The notes under the pieces were generated by a model. It was not told the DNA's origin. It searched no databases and saw only the letters and a program-made list of their open reading frames with translations. This document shows, piece by piece, positions 26,203-38,785 of a stretch of DNA of 64,000 nucleotides. The DNA is taken from assembly GCF_030687145.1 (NCBI RefSeq), contig NZ_CP117460.1:6138001-6202000 (forward strand). Direction: 5' to 3'. Source of the stretch: Pseudomonas sp. FP1742. GTDB lineage: Bacteria > Pseudomonadota > Gammaproteobacteria > Pseudomonadales > Pseudomonadaceae. The first letter of the stretch is position 1. Each line of letters begins with the position of its first letter. The translations under genes and the position numbers were made by a program.

Positions 26203-27398
26203 AGATGTCCTCTCTCAAAGTCAGCACGCCTGAGGGGCGTAGCGGCAGGCTTTTCAGCGATGCCGAAGACTTCACATTCCGTTATCACGACGATGCATCG
26301 CCAGAAATGGCTATCAGCTTGTCGATGCCAGTAAGGCATAACGAGTTTCGTCGGCGCGAACTCCATCCTGTTTTTCAGATGAATCTGCCGGAAGGCTATG
26401 TATTGGAGCAACTGCGCAATCGATTGGCCAAGACCGTGAATGTCGATCCGATGCTTTTGCTGGCGCTTTCCGGCAGCACTTCGCCCATTGGCAGGGTGCA
26501 AGTGCGGTCTGAAACGGTTGACGCCTTGCTGGAGGAGCAACAATTTCCGGGGGAGAAACTCGAAGAGATTCTGACATGGGACGGCACGGAGGATATCTTC
26601 GCCGACATTCTTGATCGCTACATCCTGCGTGCCGGCATTTCCGGCGTTCAACCCAAAGTGTTGGTACCGGAACGCCTGGAAACCGGATTATCACGGGTGA
26701 CATCGAAAACCTCGGACCTGATTATCAAAAGTGGCCGAGACGAATTTCCCGGTCTGGCAATCAACGAGTTCCTTTGCATGTCCATTGCGAAGGAGGCCGG
26801 TATTCCCGTTCCGCCGTTTTACCTTTCCGATAATGCCAAGCTGTTTGTCATGCGTCGCTTTGATCGCGACGACCAGCTCAACCCAATTGGATTTGAAGAC
26901 ATGGCGGTGTTGATGGGGCTATCGGCTAACCAGAAGTACAGCAAAAGCTATGCGGCAATCGCCAAGGCTATTCGCGTGTTCTGCCCGACTAAACATTTAC
27001 GCACCTCCCTTGATCAACTCTTCGATAGCGTTGCTCTGAGCTGTATTGTCGGGAATGGCGACGCTCATTTGAAAAACTTCGGATTGCTCTATTCCGATCC
27101 TACGCAACGCGATGCACACCTGGCGCCGGCCTACGACATCGTTAACACCACGGCCTATATTCCGGAAGATGTTTTGGCTTTGGATCTGGCGGGCAACAAG
27201 TCAATGTTTGCCTCGCGGCAAGGACTGCTTGAGTTTGCGCACACCTGTGAGATCGAGCGACCTCAGGAGCGCATTCAGCAATTGCTTGCCTCGGCTGAAG
27301 CAGTACTTGAACGCTATCCTGAGTATCGGGAACAGGCGCCTCATGTGGTCAGTGCCATTGAGCAAGCGGCAGCGCCATTTTCTATGACTTTTGGGTAG
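26199..27398 (+). CDS. hipA: HipA-family serine/threonine kinase toxin
   Basis: 399 aa. In E. coli, HipA phosphorylates glutamyl-tRNA synthetase GltX, causing growth arrest and persistence; the target here is not known. Seen: N-terminal HipA_N region (~1-110), glycine-rich loop GISGVQPKVLV, VMRRFDR, and the catalytic block GNGDAHLKNF (285-294) with Asp288 as presumed catalytic base, followed by PAYDIVNT carrying the metal-binding Asp. All key motifs are intact, so it is predicted active. It overlaps hipB and is convergent with fba. Confidence 0.9.
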   Translation: MKMSSLKVSTPEGRSGRLFSDAEDFTFRYHDDASPEMAISLSMPVRHNEFRRRELHPVFQMNLPEGYVLEQLRNRLAKTVNVDPMLLLALSGSTSPIGRVQVRSETVDALLEEQQFPGEKLEEILTWDGTEDIFADILDRYILRAGISGVQPKVLVPERLETGLSRVTSKTSDLIIKSGRDEFPGLAINEFLCMSIAKEAGIPVPPFYLSDNAKLFVMRRFDRDDQLNPIGFEDMAVLMGLSANQKYSKSYAAIAKAIRVFCPTKHLRTSLDQLFDSVALSCIVGNGDAHLKNFGLLYSDPTQRDAHLAPAYDIVNTTAYIPEDVLALDLAGNKSMFASRQGLLEFAHTCEIERPQERIQQLLASAEAVLERYPEYREQAPHVVSAIEQAAAPFSMTFG

Positions 27399-27425
27399 TT
27401 ATTGCGCGCAAAAATCCCCGCCCAG

Positions 27426-27449
27426 AAAAAACCCGCCTCTCGGCGGGTT
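27426..27449 (-). terminator. Intrinsic terminator of fba
   Basis: On the minus strand AACCCGCC-GAGA-GGCGGGTT followed by a six-T run, 29 bp past the fba stop. Confidence 0.85.
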
Positions 27450-27488
27450 CTTCACAACACGGGTCAAACTCTAAGGCTTAGTTAACCT
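27426..27488. repeat. Right copy of the 63-bp repeat (true fba 3' end)
   Basis: Covers the last codons, stop and terminator of fba. Its partner at 25791-25853 lies on the other side of hipBA in the same orientation. Confidence 0.6.
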
Positions 27489-28542
27489 TGGCGTTCAACT
27501 CGCCTTTCAGGTAACGCTGGAACATCGCTTCCAACGAAATCGGCTTGATCTTCGAAGCATTACCGGCAGTACCAAACTGCTCATAACGCGCAATACACAC
27601 GTCACGCATCGCAGTCACAGTCGCGCCGAAGAATTTACGCGGGTCGAACTCGCTCGGGTTGGTGGCCATCAGGCGACGCATCGCACCGGTGGACGCCAAA
27701 CGCAGGTCAGTATCGATGTTGACCTTGCGCACGCCGTGCTTGATGCCTTCGACGATTTCTTCAACCGGTACGCCGTAGGTTTCTTTGATGTCGCCGCCGT
27801 ACTGGTTGATGATCGCCAGCCACTCTTGCGGAACCGAAGACGAACCGTGCATCACCAGGTGGGTGTTCGGGATGCGTTTGTGGATTTCCTTGATGCGGTC
27901 GATGGCCAGCACGTCGCCGGTAGGCGGCTTGGTGAACTTGTAGGCCCCGTGGCTGGTGCCGATGGCGATGGCCAGGGCGTCGACCTGGGTCTTCTTGACG
28001 AAGTCCGCGGCTTCTTCCGGGTCGGTCAGCATTTGGCTGTGATCCAGAACGCCTTCGGCGCCGATGCCGTCTTCTTCACCGGCCATGCCGGTTTCCAGCG
28101 AACCCAGGCAGCCCAGCTCGCCTTCCACCGATACGCCGCAGGCGTGAGCCATGGCCACGGTTTGTTGGGTAACGCGAACGTTGTACTCGTAGTCGGTCGG
28201 GGTCTTGCCGTCTTCGCCCAGGGAGCCGTCCATCATCACCGAGCTGAAGCCCAGCTGGATGGAGCGCTGGCAGACGTCAGGGCTGGTGCCGTGGTCCTGG
28301 TGCATGCACACCGGGATGTGCGGGAATTCTTCGATGGCCGCCAGGATCAGGTGACGCAGGAACGGGGCGCCTGCGTATTTGCGAGCACCGGCCGAAGCCT
28401 GGACGATCACCGGGGAGTCAGTCTTGTCAGCGGCTTCCATGATGGCGCGCATCTGCTCAAGGTTGTTGACGTTGAAGGCTGGAACGCCGTAGCCGAACTC
28501 GGCTGCGTGGTCCAGCATCTGGCGCATGCTGATAAGTGCCAT
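27478..28542 (-). CDS. fba: Fructose-bisphosphate aldolase, class II
   Basis: Zinc-dependent aldolase of glycolysis and gluconeogenesis, 354 aa, of the Calvin-cycle (CbbA-like) subtype. Seen: catalytic/metal region [11 protein letters not shown] with the zinc-binding His, [12 protein letters not shown], the [15 protein letters not shown] loop, and the phosphate-binding [10 protein letters not shown] and KVNIDTDLR segments. A strong GGGAGAG precedes ATG 28542. It is the most downstream member of the tkt-epd-pgk-fba block on the minus strand, separated from pgk by two small lipoprotein genes, as in P. aeruginosa. Confidence 0.96.
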   Translation of the reverse strand: MALISMRQMLDHAAEFGYGVPAFNVNNLEQMRAIMEAADKTDSPVIVQASAGARKYAGAPFLRHLILAAIEEFPHIPVCMHQDHGTSPDVCQRSIQLGFSSVMMDGSLGEDGKTPTDYEYNVRVTQQTVAMAHACGVSVEGELGCLGSLETGMAGEEDGIGAEGVLDHSQMLTDPEEAADFVKKTQVDALAIAIGTSHGAYKFTKPPTGDVLAIDRIKEIHKRIPNTHLVMHGSSSVPQEWLAIINQYGGDIKETYGVPVEEIVEGIKHGVRKVNIDTDLRLASTGAMRRLMATNPSEFDPRKFFGATVTAMRDVCIARYEQFGTAGNASKIKPISLEAMFQRYLKGELNAKVN

Positions 28543-28679
28543 TGTGTGTGTCTCTCCCGGTTGAGGGTCGTTAATCGTGCCAGCCTGCCGTAGCGGCGGC
28601 TATTCAAGTTATTGCAGATCGGGGGTTGGCCCGGGCTGCGGATTCGGTGATGCAAATTCTCAAACTACACAGGAACCCT

Positions 28680-28767
28680 GTGGGAGCGGGCTTGCCCGCG
28701 AATGCGGTTTCACATTCGACGTTGATGCAAGCTGACCCAACGCCTTCGCGAGCAAGCCCGCTCCCAC
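28680..28767. repeat. REPIN 9 (head-first REP pair, 42-nt spacer)
   Basis: Inverted REP arms at 28680-28702 and 28745-28767 between fba and the MliC-like gene. Confidence 0.9.
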
Positions 28768-28815
28768 ATTTAGATCTGCTTCCACATTGGATCTGTGCTG
28801 TATCAACTTCGTGTC

Positions 28816-29148
28816 TTACTGCGCTTTACAACCGCGGCCAATCAAATCATTGGTGGCGACCCAGTACACCAGGCCTTCCTCACCCTTTATGTGAAACGCC
28901 AGCATGTCGTTGCTATACAGCGAACCTTCAACGCCCGGCTCAAGCTTCAGGCGGTAGACCTGATCGGCGCCGCCCAGGCGAACGTCGACTTCCTTGCGGC
29001 TCACATCAGTGTAGCGCCAGAGCACTTTGGCCTGGCTGTCGCAGGTCCAGGTGGTCCAGCTGTCCGCTGGCTTGGCAGTGTTGAACAGGTTCAAATTGGC
29101 GCAACCTGCCAGCAATGCCAATGCCGCAACGGCAATAAAGCGTTTCAT
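28816..29148 (-). CDS. MliC-family lipoprotein (C-type lysozyme inhibitor-like)
   Basis: 110 aa lipoprotein: lipobox LLAGC at the end of a short signal peptide, then a small beta-rich domain containing WTCDSQAKVLWRYTD and VYRLKLEPGVEGSLYSNDMLAFHIKGEEGLVYW, which resembles the MliC/PliC fold that blocks host C-type lysozymes at the cell surface. The conserved C-terminal Cys (GRGCKAQ) could pair with the Cys in TWTCDS. It sits between fba and another lipoprotein gene on the same strand. Inhibitor activity is inferred from family only. Confidence 0.75.
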   Translation of the reverse strand: MKRFIAVAALALLAGCANLNLFNTAKPADSWTTWTCDSQAKVLWRYTDVSRKEVDVRLGGADQVYRLKLEPGVEGSLYSNDMLAFHIKGEEGLVYWVATNDLIGRGCKAQ

Positions 29149-29205
29149 CCGTGTTCCTCGACCGACGGCGCACGCCGCCAGCCTTGAGTTAAAGAGTCAG
29201 ACCCG

Positions 29206-29427
29206 TCAAGGGCAGCCATGTTCCTTGGCCGGGGTCTGTGTCTCGTATTTGTCCAGGCCGTCGGGCCCGGAACGCTTGTTGATCACCGGGTTGGTTTCCG
29301 CTTGCCAGTCGGCCTGATAGCAGCCTTTATCTGTCGCGGAAGGCGCGGGCTCCGGCGTGGCTTTCGGGTTACTCCCGCAAGCCGCCAGCATGCCCGCGGC
29401 GATCAACAGCATTAATGTCCTGACCAT
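29206..29427 (-). CDS. Small lipoprotein of unknown function
   Basis: 73 aa. Signal peptide MVRTLMLLIAAGMLAAC with lipobox LAAC, then a Pro/Ala-rich linker (KATPEPAPSATD) and a short domain with two more Cys (GCYQADWQ and EHGCP) that could form one disulfide. ATG 29427 is preceded by AAAGGAG. It follows pgk by 34 bp and probably shares its transcript. No family that I recognise; found at this position in related Pseudomonas. Confidence 0.7.
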   Translation of the reverse strand: MVRTLMLLIAAGMLAACGSNPKATPEPAPSATDKGCYQADWQAETNPVINKRSGPDGLDKYETQTPAKEHGCP

Positions 29428-29461
29428 GTGAACACTCCTTTGCCTGGTCAAATGGGCGACC

Positions 29462-30625
29462 TCAGGCCTTGGCCCGGCTTTCCAGGACTTCAACGGCCGG
29501 CAGCACTTTGCCTTCGACAAACTCGAGGAACGCGCCGCCGCCGGTAGAAATGTAGGAGATTTGATCGGCAACGCCATATTTATCGATGGCCGCCAGGGTG
29601 TCGCCGCCGCCGGCGATGGAGAACGCTGAACTTTCCGCGATGGCCTGGGCCAGCACTTTGGTGCCGTTACCGAACTGGTCGAATTCGAACACGCCCACCG
29701 GGCCGTTCCACAGGATGGTCTTGGACGACTTCAGCAGCTCGGCGAAATTCGCCGCGGTCTGTGGGCCGATGTCCAGGATCATGTCGTCTGCAGCCACGTC
29801 GGCGATCAGTTTGACGGTGGCGGTCGCGCTTTCAGCGAATTCCTTGGCGACCACCACGTCCACTGGCAATGGCACGCTGACTTTCGCCGCGATTTCACGA
29901 GCGGTGTCGAGCAGGTCCGGCTCGTACAGCGATTTGCCAACCGGGTGACCGGCAGCGGCCAGGAAGGTGTTGGCGATGCCGCCACCGACGATCAGCTGGT
30001 TGCAGATCTGGCTCAGGCTGTTGAGTACGTCGAGTTTGGTCGACACTTTGGAGCCCGCAACAATGGCGGCCATTGGCTGGGCCGGGGAGCCCAGGGCCTT
30101 GCCCAGTGCGTCCAGTTCGGCGGCCAGCAACGGGCCAGCAGCGGCGACTTTGGCGAACTTGGCCACGCCATGGGTCGAGCCCTCGGCGCGGTGAGCGGTG
30201 CCGAAAGCGTCCATCACGAACACGTCGCACAGGGCGGCGTATTGCTTGGCCAGTTCGTCGGCGTTCTTTTTCTCGCCCTTGTTGAAACGCACGTTTTCGA
30301 ACAACACGATGTCGCCGGCTTTCACGTCGACGCCGCCCAGGTAATCGGACACCAGCGGCACTTCGCGGCCCAGGGCCTTGCTCAGGTAGTCAGCCACTGG
30401 CTTGAGGCTGTTCTCGGCCGAGAACTCGCCTTCGGTCGGACGGCCAAGGTGCGAGCAGACCATCACGGCCGCGCCTTTTTCCAGGGCCAGCTTGATGGTC
30501 GGCAGCGAAGCCAGGATACGCGCATCGCTGGTGACAACACCGTCCTTGACTGGGACGTTGAGGTCTTCGCGGATCAGTACGCGCTTACCTTGCAGATCGA
30601 GGTCGGTCATCTTCAACACGGTCAT
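29462..30625 (-). CDS. pgk: Phosphoglycerate kinase
   Basis: 387 aa, ATP:3-phosphoglycerate phosphotransferase of glycolysis. N-terminal substrate site [17 protein letters not shown] and SHLGRPTEG; hinge and nucleotide-binding domain with [24 protein letters not shown], and the C-terminal GGGDTLAAI and [10 protein letters not shown] loops. ATG 30625 ([10 protein letters not shown]) fits the family; two codons upstream an ATG at 30634 directly abuts the AGGA site. It lies 17 bp after epd, so epd and pgk are co-transcribed. Confidence 0.97.
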   Translation of the reverse strand: MTVLKMTDLDLQGKRVLIREDLNVPVKDGVVTSDARILASLPTIKLALEKGAAVMVCSHLGRPTEGEFSAENSLKPVADYLSKALGREVPLVSDYLGGVDVKAGDIVLFENVRFNKGEKKNADELAKQYAALCDVFVMDAFGTAHRAEGSTHGVAKFAKVAAAGPLLAAELDALGKALGSPAQPMAAIVAGSKVSTKLDVLNSLSQICNQLIVGGGIANTFLAAAGHPVGKSLYEPDLLDTAREIAAKVSVPLPVDVVVAKEFAESATATVKLIADVAADDMILDIGPQTAANFAELLKSSKTILWNGPVGVFEFDQFGNGTKVLAQAIAESSAFSIAGGGDTLAAIDKYGVADQISYISTGGGAFLEFVEGKVLPAVEVLESRAKA

Positions 30626-30642
30626 GGGTCGCATTTCCTGAG

Positions 30643-31707
30643 TTACAGTTTCTGAGAAACAGGGAGTGGAGAAGCTGTTTGCAGATAGTGTTCTGCTACG
30701 TCCAGCATTCGGTTGGCAAAACCCCATTCGTTGTCGAACCAGGCCAGGATGTTCACCAGCCGTGGGCCGGAAACGCGGGTCTGACTGGCATCGACGATGG
30801 CCGAATGGGGGTCATGATTGAAATCACAACTGGCGTGAGGCAACTCGGTGTAGGCCAGAAGGCCTTTGAGCGGGCCATGGGTGGCGGCCTCGCGCAGAAT
30901 CCGGTTGACCTCGGTGGCGTCGGTATCACTTATGGTCTGCATCGTAATGTCGAGGCAAGACACGTTAACCGTCGGCACCCGCACGGCTTTGGCCTGAATT
31001 CGCCCGGCAAGTTCCGGCAGCAGGCGTTCAATGCCTCGCGCCAGACCAGTGGACACCGGAATCACCGACTGGAACGCCGAACGGGTGCGGCGCAGGTCTT
31101 CGTGGTGATAGGCGTCGATCACCGGCTGATCGTTCATCGCCGAGTGGATGGTGGTGATCGACACGTATTCCAGACCAATGGCCTGATCCAGCAGACGCAA
31201 CAGCGGCACGCCGCAGTTGGTGGTGCAGGACGCGTTGGACACCAGCAGTTCGTCGCCGGTCAGGCAATCCTGGTTCACGCCGTAGACGATGGTGGCGTCG
31301 ACATCCGCCTCGCTGGCCATCGGTTGGGAAAACAGCACCCGTGGCGCACCGGCGTCGAGAAAGCGCTGGCCATCCTGACGGGTGTGATAAGCGCCGGAGC
31401 ACTCCAGCACCAGATCGACGCCCAACGACGCCCAATCGATGCCTTCGGGGGTGGCACTGCGCAGGACCTTCACGCAGTCGCCCTTAATATGCAGACAATC
31501 GCCCTCAACCCTCACTTCACCGGGAAACCGCCCGTGAGTGGAGTCGAAGCGTGTCAGGTATTCGATGCTGGCCATGTCGGCCAGATCGTTGATCGCGACA
31601 ATTTCAAACCCAGCCGTCGAGCCCCGCTCGAACAACGCACGCAAGACGCAACGACCAATCCGGCCGTAGCCGTTGAGTGCAACTTTGTAAGGACGCGGTT
31701 GAGGCAT
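30643..31707 (-). CDS. epd: D-erythrose-4-phosphate dehydrogenase
   Basis: 354 aa, GAPDH-family enzyme that makes 4-phosphoerythronate for pyridoxal phosphate synthesis. NAD-binding [14 protein letters not shown] at the N-terminus, catalytic Cys in SNASCTTNC, catalytic His in TIHSAMNDQ, and the GAPDH C-terminal [12 protein letters not shown]. The context next to tkt, which yields erythrose-4-phosphate, and the neighbouring pgk agree with Epd rather than glycolytic GAPDH, though some Pseudomonas enzymes here have been annotated as GapA-like. Upstream lies REPIN 10. Confidence 0.88.
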   Translation of the reverse strand: MPQPRPYKVALNGYGRIGRCVLRALFERGSTAGFEIVAINDLADMASIEYLTRFDSTHGRFPGEVRVEGDCLHIKGDCVKVLRSATPEGIDWASLGVDLVLECSGAYHTRQDGQRFLDAGAPRVLFSQPMASEADVDATIVYGVNQDCLTGDELLVSNASCTTNCGVPLLRLLDQAIGLEYVSITTIHSAMNDQPVIDAYHHEDLRRTRSAFQSVIPVSTGLARGIERLLPELAGRIQAKAVRVPTVNVSCLDITMQTISDTDATEVNRILREAATHGPLKGLLAYTELPHASCDFNHDPHSAIVDASQTRVSGPRLVNILAWFDNEWGFANRMLDVAEHYLQTASPLPVSQKL

Positions 31708-31763
31708 GGGGTTCTCGATTCCCTGGGTGAATCCGTCAGTGCAGCATTGACAGGTCCGACGCC

Positions 31764-31827
31764 TTCGCGAGCAAGCCCGCTCCCACAGGAGAATGCGATC
31801 TCATGTGGGAGCGGGCTTGCTCGCGAA
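31764..31827. repeat. REPIN 10 (tail-first REP pair, 18-nt spacer)
   Basis: Inverted REP arms at 31764-31786 and 31805-31827 in the tkt-epd gap. Confidence 0.9.
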
Positions 31828-31857
31828 GGCGGCAGTCCAGACGACACATTTTCTGGA

Positions 31858-33855
31858 TCAGTCTTCCAGCAGCTCTTCAGCCTGACCCAGGATGTTTTCC
31901 AGGGTGAAGCCGAACTCTTCGAACAAGGCCGGCGCAGGCGCCGACTCGCCGTAGGTGGTCATGCCGATCACGCGGCCTTCCAGGCCCACGTACTTGTACC
32001 AGTAGTCCGCGTGGGCGGCTTCGATGGCGATACGCGCGCTGACCTGCAACGGCAGAACCGATTGCTTGTAGCCGGCGTCCTGGGCTTCGAAGACGCTGGT
32101 GCATGGCATCGATACCACACGGACCTTACGGCCTTGCTCGGTCAGTTTGTCGAAGGCTTGAACGGCCAGGCCGACTTCCGAACCGGTGGCGATCAGGATC
32201 AGCTCAGGCTCGCCTGCGCAGTCCTTCAGCACGTAACCGCCACGGGCGATCTCTTCGATCTGGATCGCATTGCGGGTTTGATGCTGCAGGTTCTGGCGGG
32301 AGAAGATCAGCGCCGAAGGGCCGTCATCACGCTCCAGGGCGAACTTCCAGGCCACCGCCGATTCAACGGCATCGGCTGGACGCCAGGTGTCGAGGTTCGG
32401 TGTGCAGCGCAGGCTGGCCAGTTGCTCGATCGGCTGGTGCGTCGGGCCGTCTTCGCCCAGACCAATGGAGTCGTGGGTGAATACATAGACGATGCGTTTT
32501 TTCATCAGCGCCGACATGCGCACTGCGTTGCGGGCGTATTCCATGAACATCAGGAAGGTCGCGCCGTAAGGCACCAGGCCGCCGTGCAGGGCCACGCCGT
32601 TCATGATCGCGCTCATGCCGAACTCGCGAACGCCGTAGTACATGTAGTTGCCGCTGGCATCTTCGGCGGTGACGCCTTTGCAACCTTTCCACAGAGTCAG
32701 GTTGGAACCGGCCAGGTCAGCCGAACCGCCAAGCAGTTCCGGCAGCAGCGGGCCGAACGCGTTCAGGGCGTTCTGGCTGGCTTTACGGCTGGCGATGGAT
32801 TCGCCCTTGGCCGCGACTTCAGCGATGTAGGCCTGGGCCTTCTCGGCGAAATCGGTCGGCAGGTCGCCGCTCAGACGACGAACCAGTTCGTTGGCCAGCT
32901 CAGGGAACTCAGCGGAGTAAGCGGCGAAACGCTGATCCCACTCGGCTTCGGCAGCGCGGCCGGCTTCCTTGGCGTCCCACTCGGCGTAGATGTTGGCCGG
33001 GATTTCGAACGGGCCGTAGTTCCACTTCAGCGCTTCACGGGTCAGGGCGATTTCCGCGTCACCCAACGGGGCGCCGTGGCAGTCTTCCTTGCCTTGCTTG
33101 TTCGGCGAACCGAAGCCGATGGTGGTCTTGCAGCAGATCAGCGTCGGTTGTGCGCTTTTGCGCGCGGTTTCGATGGCGATCTTGATTTCTTCCGGGTCGT
33201 GACCGTCGACGTTGCGGATCACTTGCCAGTTGTAGGATTCGAAGCGCTTCGGCGTGTCGTCGGTGAACCAGCCTTCGACTTCGCCGTCGATGGAGATGCC
33301 GTTGTCATCGTAGAAGGCGATCAGCTTGCCCAGGCCCAGCGTACCGGCCAGGGAGCTGACTTCGTGGGAAATGCCTTCCATCATGCAGCCATCACCCAGG
33401 AACACGTAGGTGTGGTGATCGACGACGTTATGACCAGGACGGTTGAACTGCGCCGCCAGGACTTTTTCCGCCAGGGCGAAACCCACGGCGTTGGCCAGGC
33501 CTTGGCCCAGTGGACCGGTGGTGGTCTCGACGCCCGGGGTGTAGCCGTATTCCGGGTGACCCGGGGTGCGGCTGTGCAGCTGGCGGAAGTTTTTCAGGTC
33601 ATCGATCGACAGGTCGTAGCCAGTCAGGTGCAGCAGCGAGTAGATCAACATCGAGCCGTGGCCGTTGGACAGTACGAAGCGGTCACGGTCGGCGAACGAT
33701 GGATTGCTCGGGTTGTGCTTCAGGTAGTCACGCCAAAGTACTTCGGCGATATCCGCCATGCCCATAGGGGCACCGGGATGGCCGCTGTTGGCTTTTTGCA
33801 CGGCATCCATGCTGAGGGCACGAATGGCGTTGGCACGCTCACGACGGCTGGGCAT
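31858..33855 (-). CDS. tkt: Transketolase
   Basis: 665 aa thiamine-diphosphate enzyme of the non-oxidative pentose phosphate path. ThDP motif [12 protein letters not shown]...N (GDG through [10 protein letters not shown]), substrate segment [19 protein letters not shown] at the N-terminus, and the pyrimidine-domain region [17 protein letters not shown] are all present. ATG 33855 ([14 protein letters not shown]) has CAGGAG nine bases upstream; the frame is open 21 codons further up without support. It heads the minus-strand run tkt-epd-pgk and diverges from sahR-metK. Confidence 0.97.
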   Translation of the reverse strand: MPSRRERANAIRALSMDAVQKANSGHPGAPMGMADIAEVLWRDYLKHNPSNPSFADRDRFVLSNGHGSMLIYSLLHLTGYDLSIDDLKNFRQLHSRTPGHPEYGYTPGVETTTGPLGQGLANAVGFALAEKVLAAQFNRPGHNVVDHHTYVFLGDGCMMEGISHEVSSLAGTLGLGKLIAFYDDNGISIDGEVEGWFTDDTPKRFESYNWQVIRNVDGHDPEEIKIAIETARKSAQPTLICCKTTIGFGSPNKQGKEDCHGAPLGDAEIALTREALKWNYGPFEIPANIYAEWDAKEAGRAAEAEWDQRFAAYSAEFPELANELVRRLSGDLPTDFAEKAQAYIAEVAAKGESIASRKASQNALNAFGPLLPELLGGSADLAGSNLTLWKGCKGVTAEDASGNYMYYGVREFGMSAIMNGVALHGGLVPYGATFLMFMEYARNAVRMSALMKKRIVYVFTHDSIGLGEDGPTHQPIEQLASLRCTPNLDTWRPADAVESAVAWKFALERDDGPSALIFSRQNLQHQTRNAIQIEEIARGGYVLKDCAGEPELILIATGSEVGLAVQAFDKLTEQGRKVRVVSMPCTSVFEAQDAGYKQSVLPLQVSARIAIEAAHADYWYKYVGLEGRVIGMTTYGESAPAPALFEEFGFTLENILGQAEELLED

Positions 33856-34062
33856 CGCTGATCTCCTGCGGATATTGAATCGAGAATGAATAAAACGAAT
33901 CGGAAAAAAGGCGAGCATTTTCCCTCACCCACCGGCCTCGGGGCAATGACAGATCGTGATCTGAAGGCGTTTTTCCAATGGATAACGACGTATTCGGCCG
34001 ATGAATCCTTTCCGCTGTCGGTTTGTTGACTGAAGCTAACGTTAAGAAGTGCCATCTATCGA

Positions 34063-34088
34063 GCAATATCAAAACTTTTTGATATTGC
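34063..34088. promoter_or_regulatory. Perfect 12-bp inverted repeat, probable SahR operator
   Basis: GCAATATCAAAA and TTTTGATATTGC separated by CT, ending two bases before a -35 element. Its place just upstream of sahR-metK suggests binding by the SahR dimer. Confidence 0.65.
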
Positions 34089-34090
34089 CC

Positions 34091-34119
34091 TTGCAGTGAT
34101 TTCTGACCGTCACTAGACT
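34091..34119 (+). promoter_or_regulatory. Sigma-70 promoter of sahR-metK
   Basis: TTGCAG (34091-34096), 17-bp spacer, TAGACT (34114-34119). The predicted start site (~34126) is only a few bases before ATG 34129, and there is no Shine-Dalgarno, so the mRNA is probably leaderless or nearly so. Confidence 0.65.
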
Positions 34120-34128
34120 GCTGGCCTT

Positions 34129-35124
34129 ATGAATTTGCGCGTGCCTTCCGTTCAACATGACGATTGCGATGAGCTGGCGGCCCTGTGCAAGGCCGGCGGC
34201 GATCCTCTGCGGCTGAATGTATTGCGCGCGCTGGCCAACGATTCGTTCGGCGTTTTGGAACTGGCGCAGATCTTCGGCATCGGCCAGTCCGGCATGAGTC
34301 ACCACCTCAAGGTACTGGCCCAGGCCGGACTGGTGGCGACCCGCCGTGAAGGCAATGCGATTTTCTACCGCCGCGCCCTGCCCCATACCGACCTGTTGGG
34401 CGGCAAGCTGCATGCCGCGCTAATGGAAGAAGTGGACAACCTGACCCTGCCACCTGATGTTCAGGCGCGGATCGCGCAGGTCCATGGGCAACGAGCCGCG
34501 GCCAGCCAGGACTTTTTCTCACGGGTGGCGGAGAAGTTTCGCGCCCAGCAAGACTTGATCGCCGGCCTGCCGCAATACCGCGAAAGCGTGGTGGCATTGC
34601 TCGACAAGCTGGGTTTCGGCCCTGGTGCCACGGCCATCGAAGTAGGCCCCGGCGATGGCGGTTTTCTGCCGGAGCTGGCGCGGCGCTTCACTCAGGTCAT
34701 CGCGCTGGACAATAGCCCGGCGATGCTCGAACTGGCCCGTCAGGTCTGCGAACGTGAAACGCTGGCTAACGTCAGCCTGCAATTGGCCGATGCATTGAAC
34801 GGTGTGAGCCTTCAGGCCGACTGCGTTGTACTGAACATGGTGCTGCACCATTTTGCCGCGCCGGCCGAAGCACTCAAGCACATGGCCGCCTTGCTGCAAC
34901 CAGGCGGTAGCCTGTTAGTGACAGAGTTATGTAGCCACAACCAGAGTTGGGCCAGGGAGGCCTGCGGTGATCTCTGGTTGGGGTTTGAACAGGACGATCT
35001 GGCCCGTTGGGCCACCGCTGCGGGACTCGTTCCCGGGGAAAGCCTCTATGTAGGCTTACGTAATGGTTTCCAGATTCAGGTCCGCCATTTTCAGCGACCG
35101 GCTGGCGACACTCACCATCGGTAA
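34129..35124 (+). CDS. sahR: SahR-type regulator: ArsR helix-turn-helix fused to a SAM-methyltransferase-like domain
   Basis: 331 aa. Residues ~10-100 form an ArsR winged helix (VLELAQIFGIGQSGMSHHLKVLAQAGLVATRREGN); residues ~150-300 have a class I methyltransferase fold with motif I AIEVGPGDGGFLPEL, acidic VIALDNSPAM, and the post-motif QADCVVLNMVLHHF. SahR proteins in Proteobacteria sense S-adenosylhomocysteine and control SAM-cycle genes; some carry this C-terminal domain, which here may be the sensor rather than an enzyme. It precedes metK by 18 bp in an operon. Methyltransferase activity is not demonstrated by sequence. Confidence 0.82.
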   Translation: MNLRVPSVQHDDCDELAALCKAGGDPLRLNVLRALANDSFGVLELAQIFGIGQSGMSHHLKVLAQAGLVATRREGNAIFYRRALPHTDLLGGKLHAALMEEVDNLTLPPDVQARIAQVHGQRAAASQDFFSRVAEKFRAQQDLIAGLPQYRESVVALLDKLGFGPGATAIEVGPGDGGFLPELARRFTQVIALDNSPAMLELARQVCERETLANVSLQLADALNGVSLQADCVVLNMVLHHFAAPAEALKHMAALLQPGGSLLVTELCSHNQSWAREACGDLWLGFEQDDLARWATAAGLVPGESLYVGLRNGFQIQVRHFQRPAGDTHHR

Positions 35125-35142
35125 ATTCAGGAAACAATCGAG

Positions 35143-36333
<1,191 letters not shown>

Positions 36334-36352
36334 GACCTCCCCGGTTGCACCC

Positions 36353-36386
36353 AAAGCCCCGCACGGTTCGCCGTGCGGGGCTTTTT
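36353..36386 (+). terminator. Intrinsic terminator of sahR-metK
   Basis: 14-bp perfect stem (AAAGCCCCGCACGG / CCGTGCGGGGCTTT) with a TTCG loop and T-run, 20 bp after the metK stop. Confidence 0.93.
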
Positions 36387-36418
36387 ATTGTGCAGCCGCT
36401 TGAGACCGTGTCGCCGCC

Positions 36419-36481
36419 TTCGCGAGCAAGCCCGCTCCCACATTTGATCTCGGTCCATGTGGGAGCGGGCTTGCTCGCGAA
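36419..36481. repeat. REPIN 11 (tail-first REP pair, 17-nt spacer)
   Basis: Inverted REP arms at 36419-36441 and 36459-36481 between metK and ligB. Confidence 0.9.
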
Positions 36482-36558
36482 GAGGCCTGCCCAGTCACCT
36501 CTGCCTCACGCCAGAAACACTCAGCAAAAAAACCATACTTTGCACTCACCAACACTGA

Positions 36559-38277
<1,719 letters not shown>

Positions 38278-38369
38278 CAGCCGGCAAGCCCCGCCAGCCC
38301 GGGAACCCAAAGGTGCCGATGCGGCTCAAACAGCCCATCGCCATATCGAATTTTTCACCTGGAGCTTTT

Positions 38370-38765
38370 ATGAAACTTCTTTCACCGCTCGCCTTGTTGG
38401 CCCTGTGCAGCGTGATGGCCGCTCCATTGATGGCCGCCGAAGACGCCCCGGGCCTCACCGGCTGCGCCGCAAAAAAACAAGGCATCATCAATCAGATCGA
38501 ACTGGCCAAGTCCCACGGCAATGCCGATCAACAGGCGGGCCTGGAAACCGCCCTGAGCGAAGTCACCGCCCACTGCACCGACGCCTCCTTGAAGAAGGAA
38601 CGGGAAAACAAGGTGCTCGACGCCAAGCATGAAGTCAGCCAGCGTCAGGCCGATCTCGACAAGGCGATGAAGAAAGGCGACGCCGAGAAGATCAACAAGC
38701 GCAAAGACAAACTGGCTCAATCGCGCAAGGATTTACAGGACGCGCTCGACGAACTGGATAAGTAA
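38370..38765 (+). CDS. DUF1090 (YqjC-like) periplasmic protein
   Basis: 131 aa. Signal peptide MKLLSPLALLALCSVMAAPLMAA, then a DUF1090 domain with two Cys (LTGCAAKK and TAHCTDAS) that probably form a disulfide, and a long, highly charged coiled-coil helix (KVLDAKHEVSQRQADLDKAM onward) rich in Lys and Asp. CTGGAG precedes ATG 38370. E. coli YqjC is the closest known relative and has no defined function. Convergent with the cytochrome gene downstream. Confidence 0.8.
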   Translation: MKLLSPLALLALCSVMAAPLMAAEDAPGLTGCAAKKQGIINQIELAKSHGNADQQAGLETALSEVTAHCTDASLKKERENKVLDAKHEVSQRQADLDKAMKKGDAEKINKRKDKLAQSRKDLQDALDELDK

Positions 38766-38785
38766 TCCGGTTTGAATACGCCGCC

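Noticed and set aside
30679..33861. Plus-strand open frame of about 1060 codons opposite epd and tkt
   Set aside because: It lies antisense to two certain genes, runs through REPIN 10, and its composition (Gln/His/Val/Gly-rich) is what reversed high-GC Pseudomonas codons produce.
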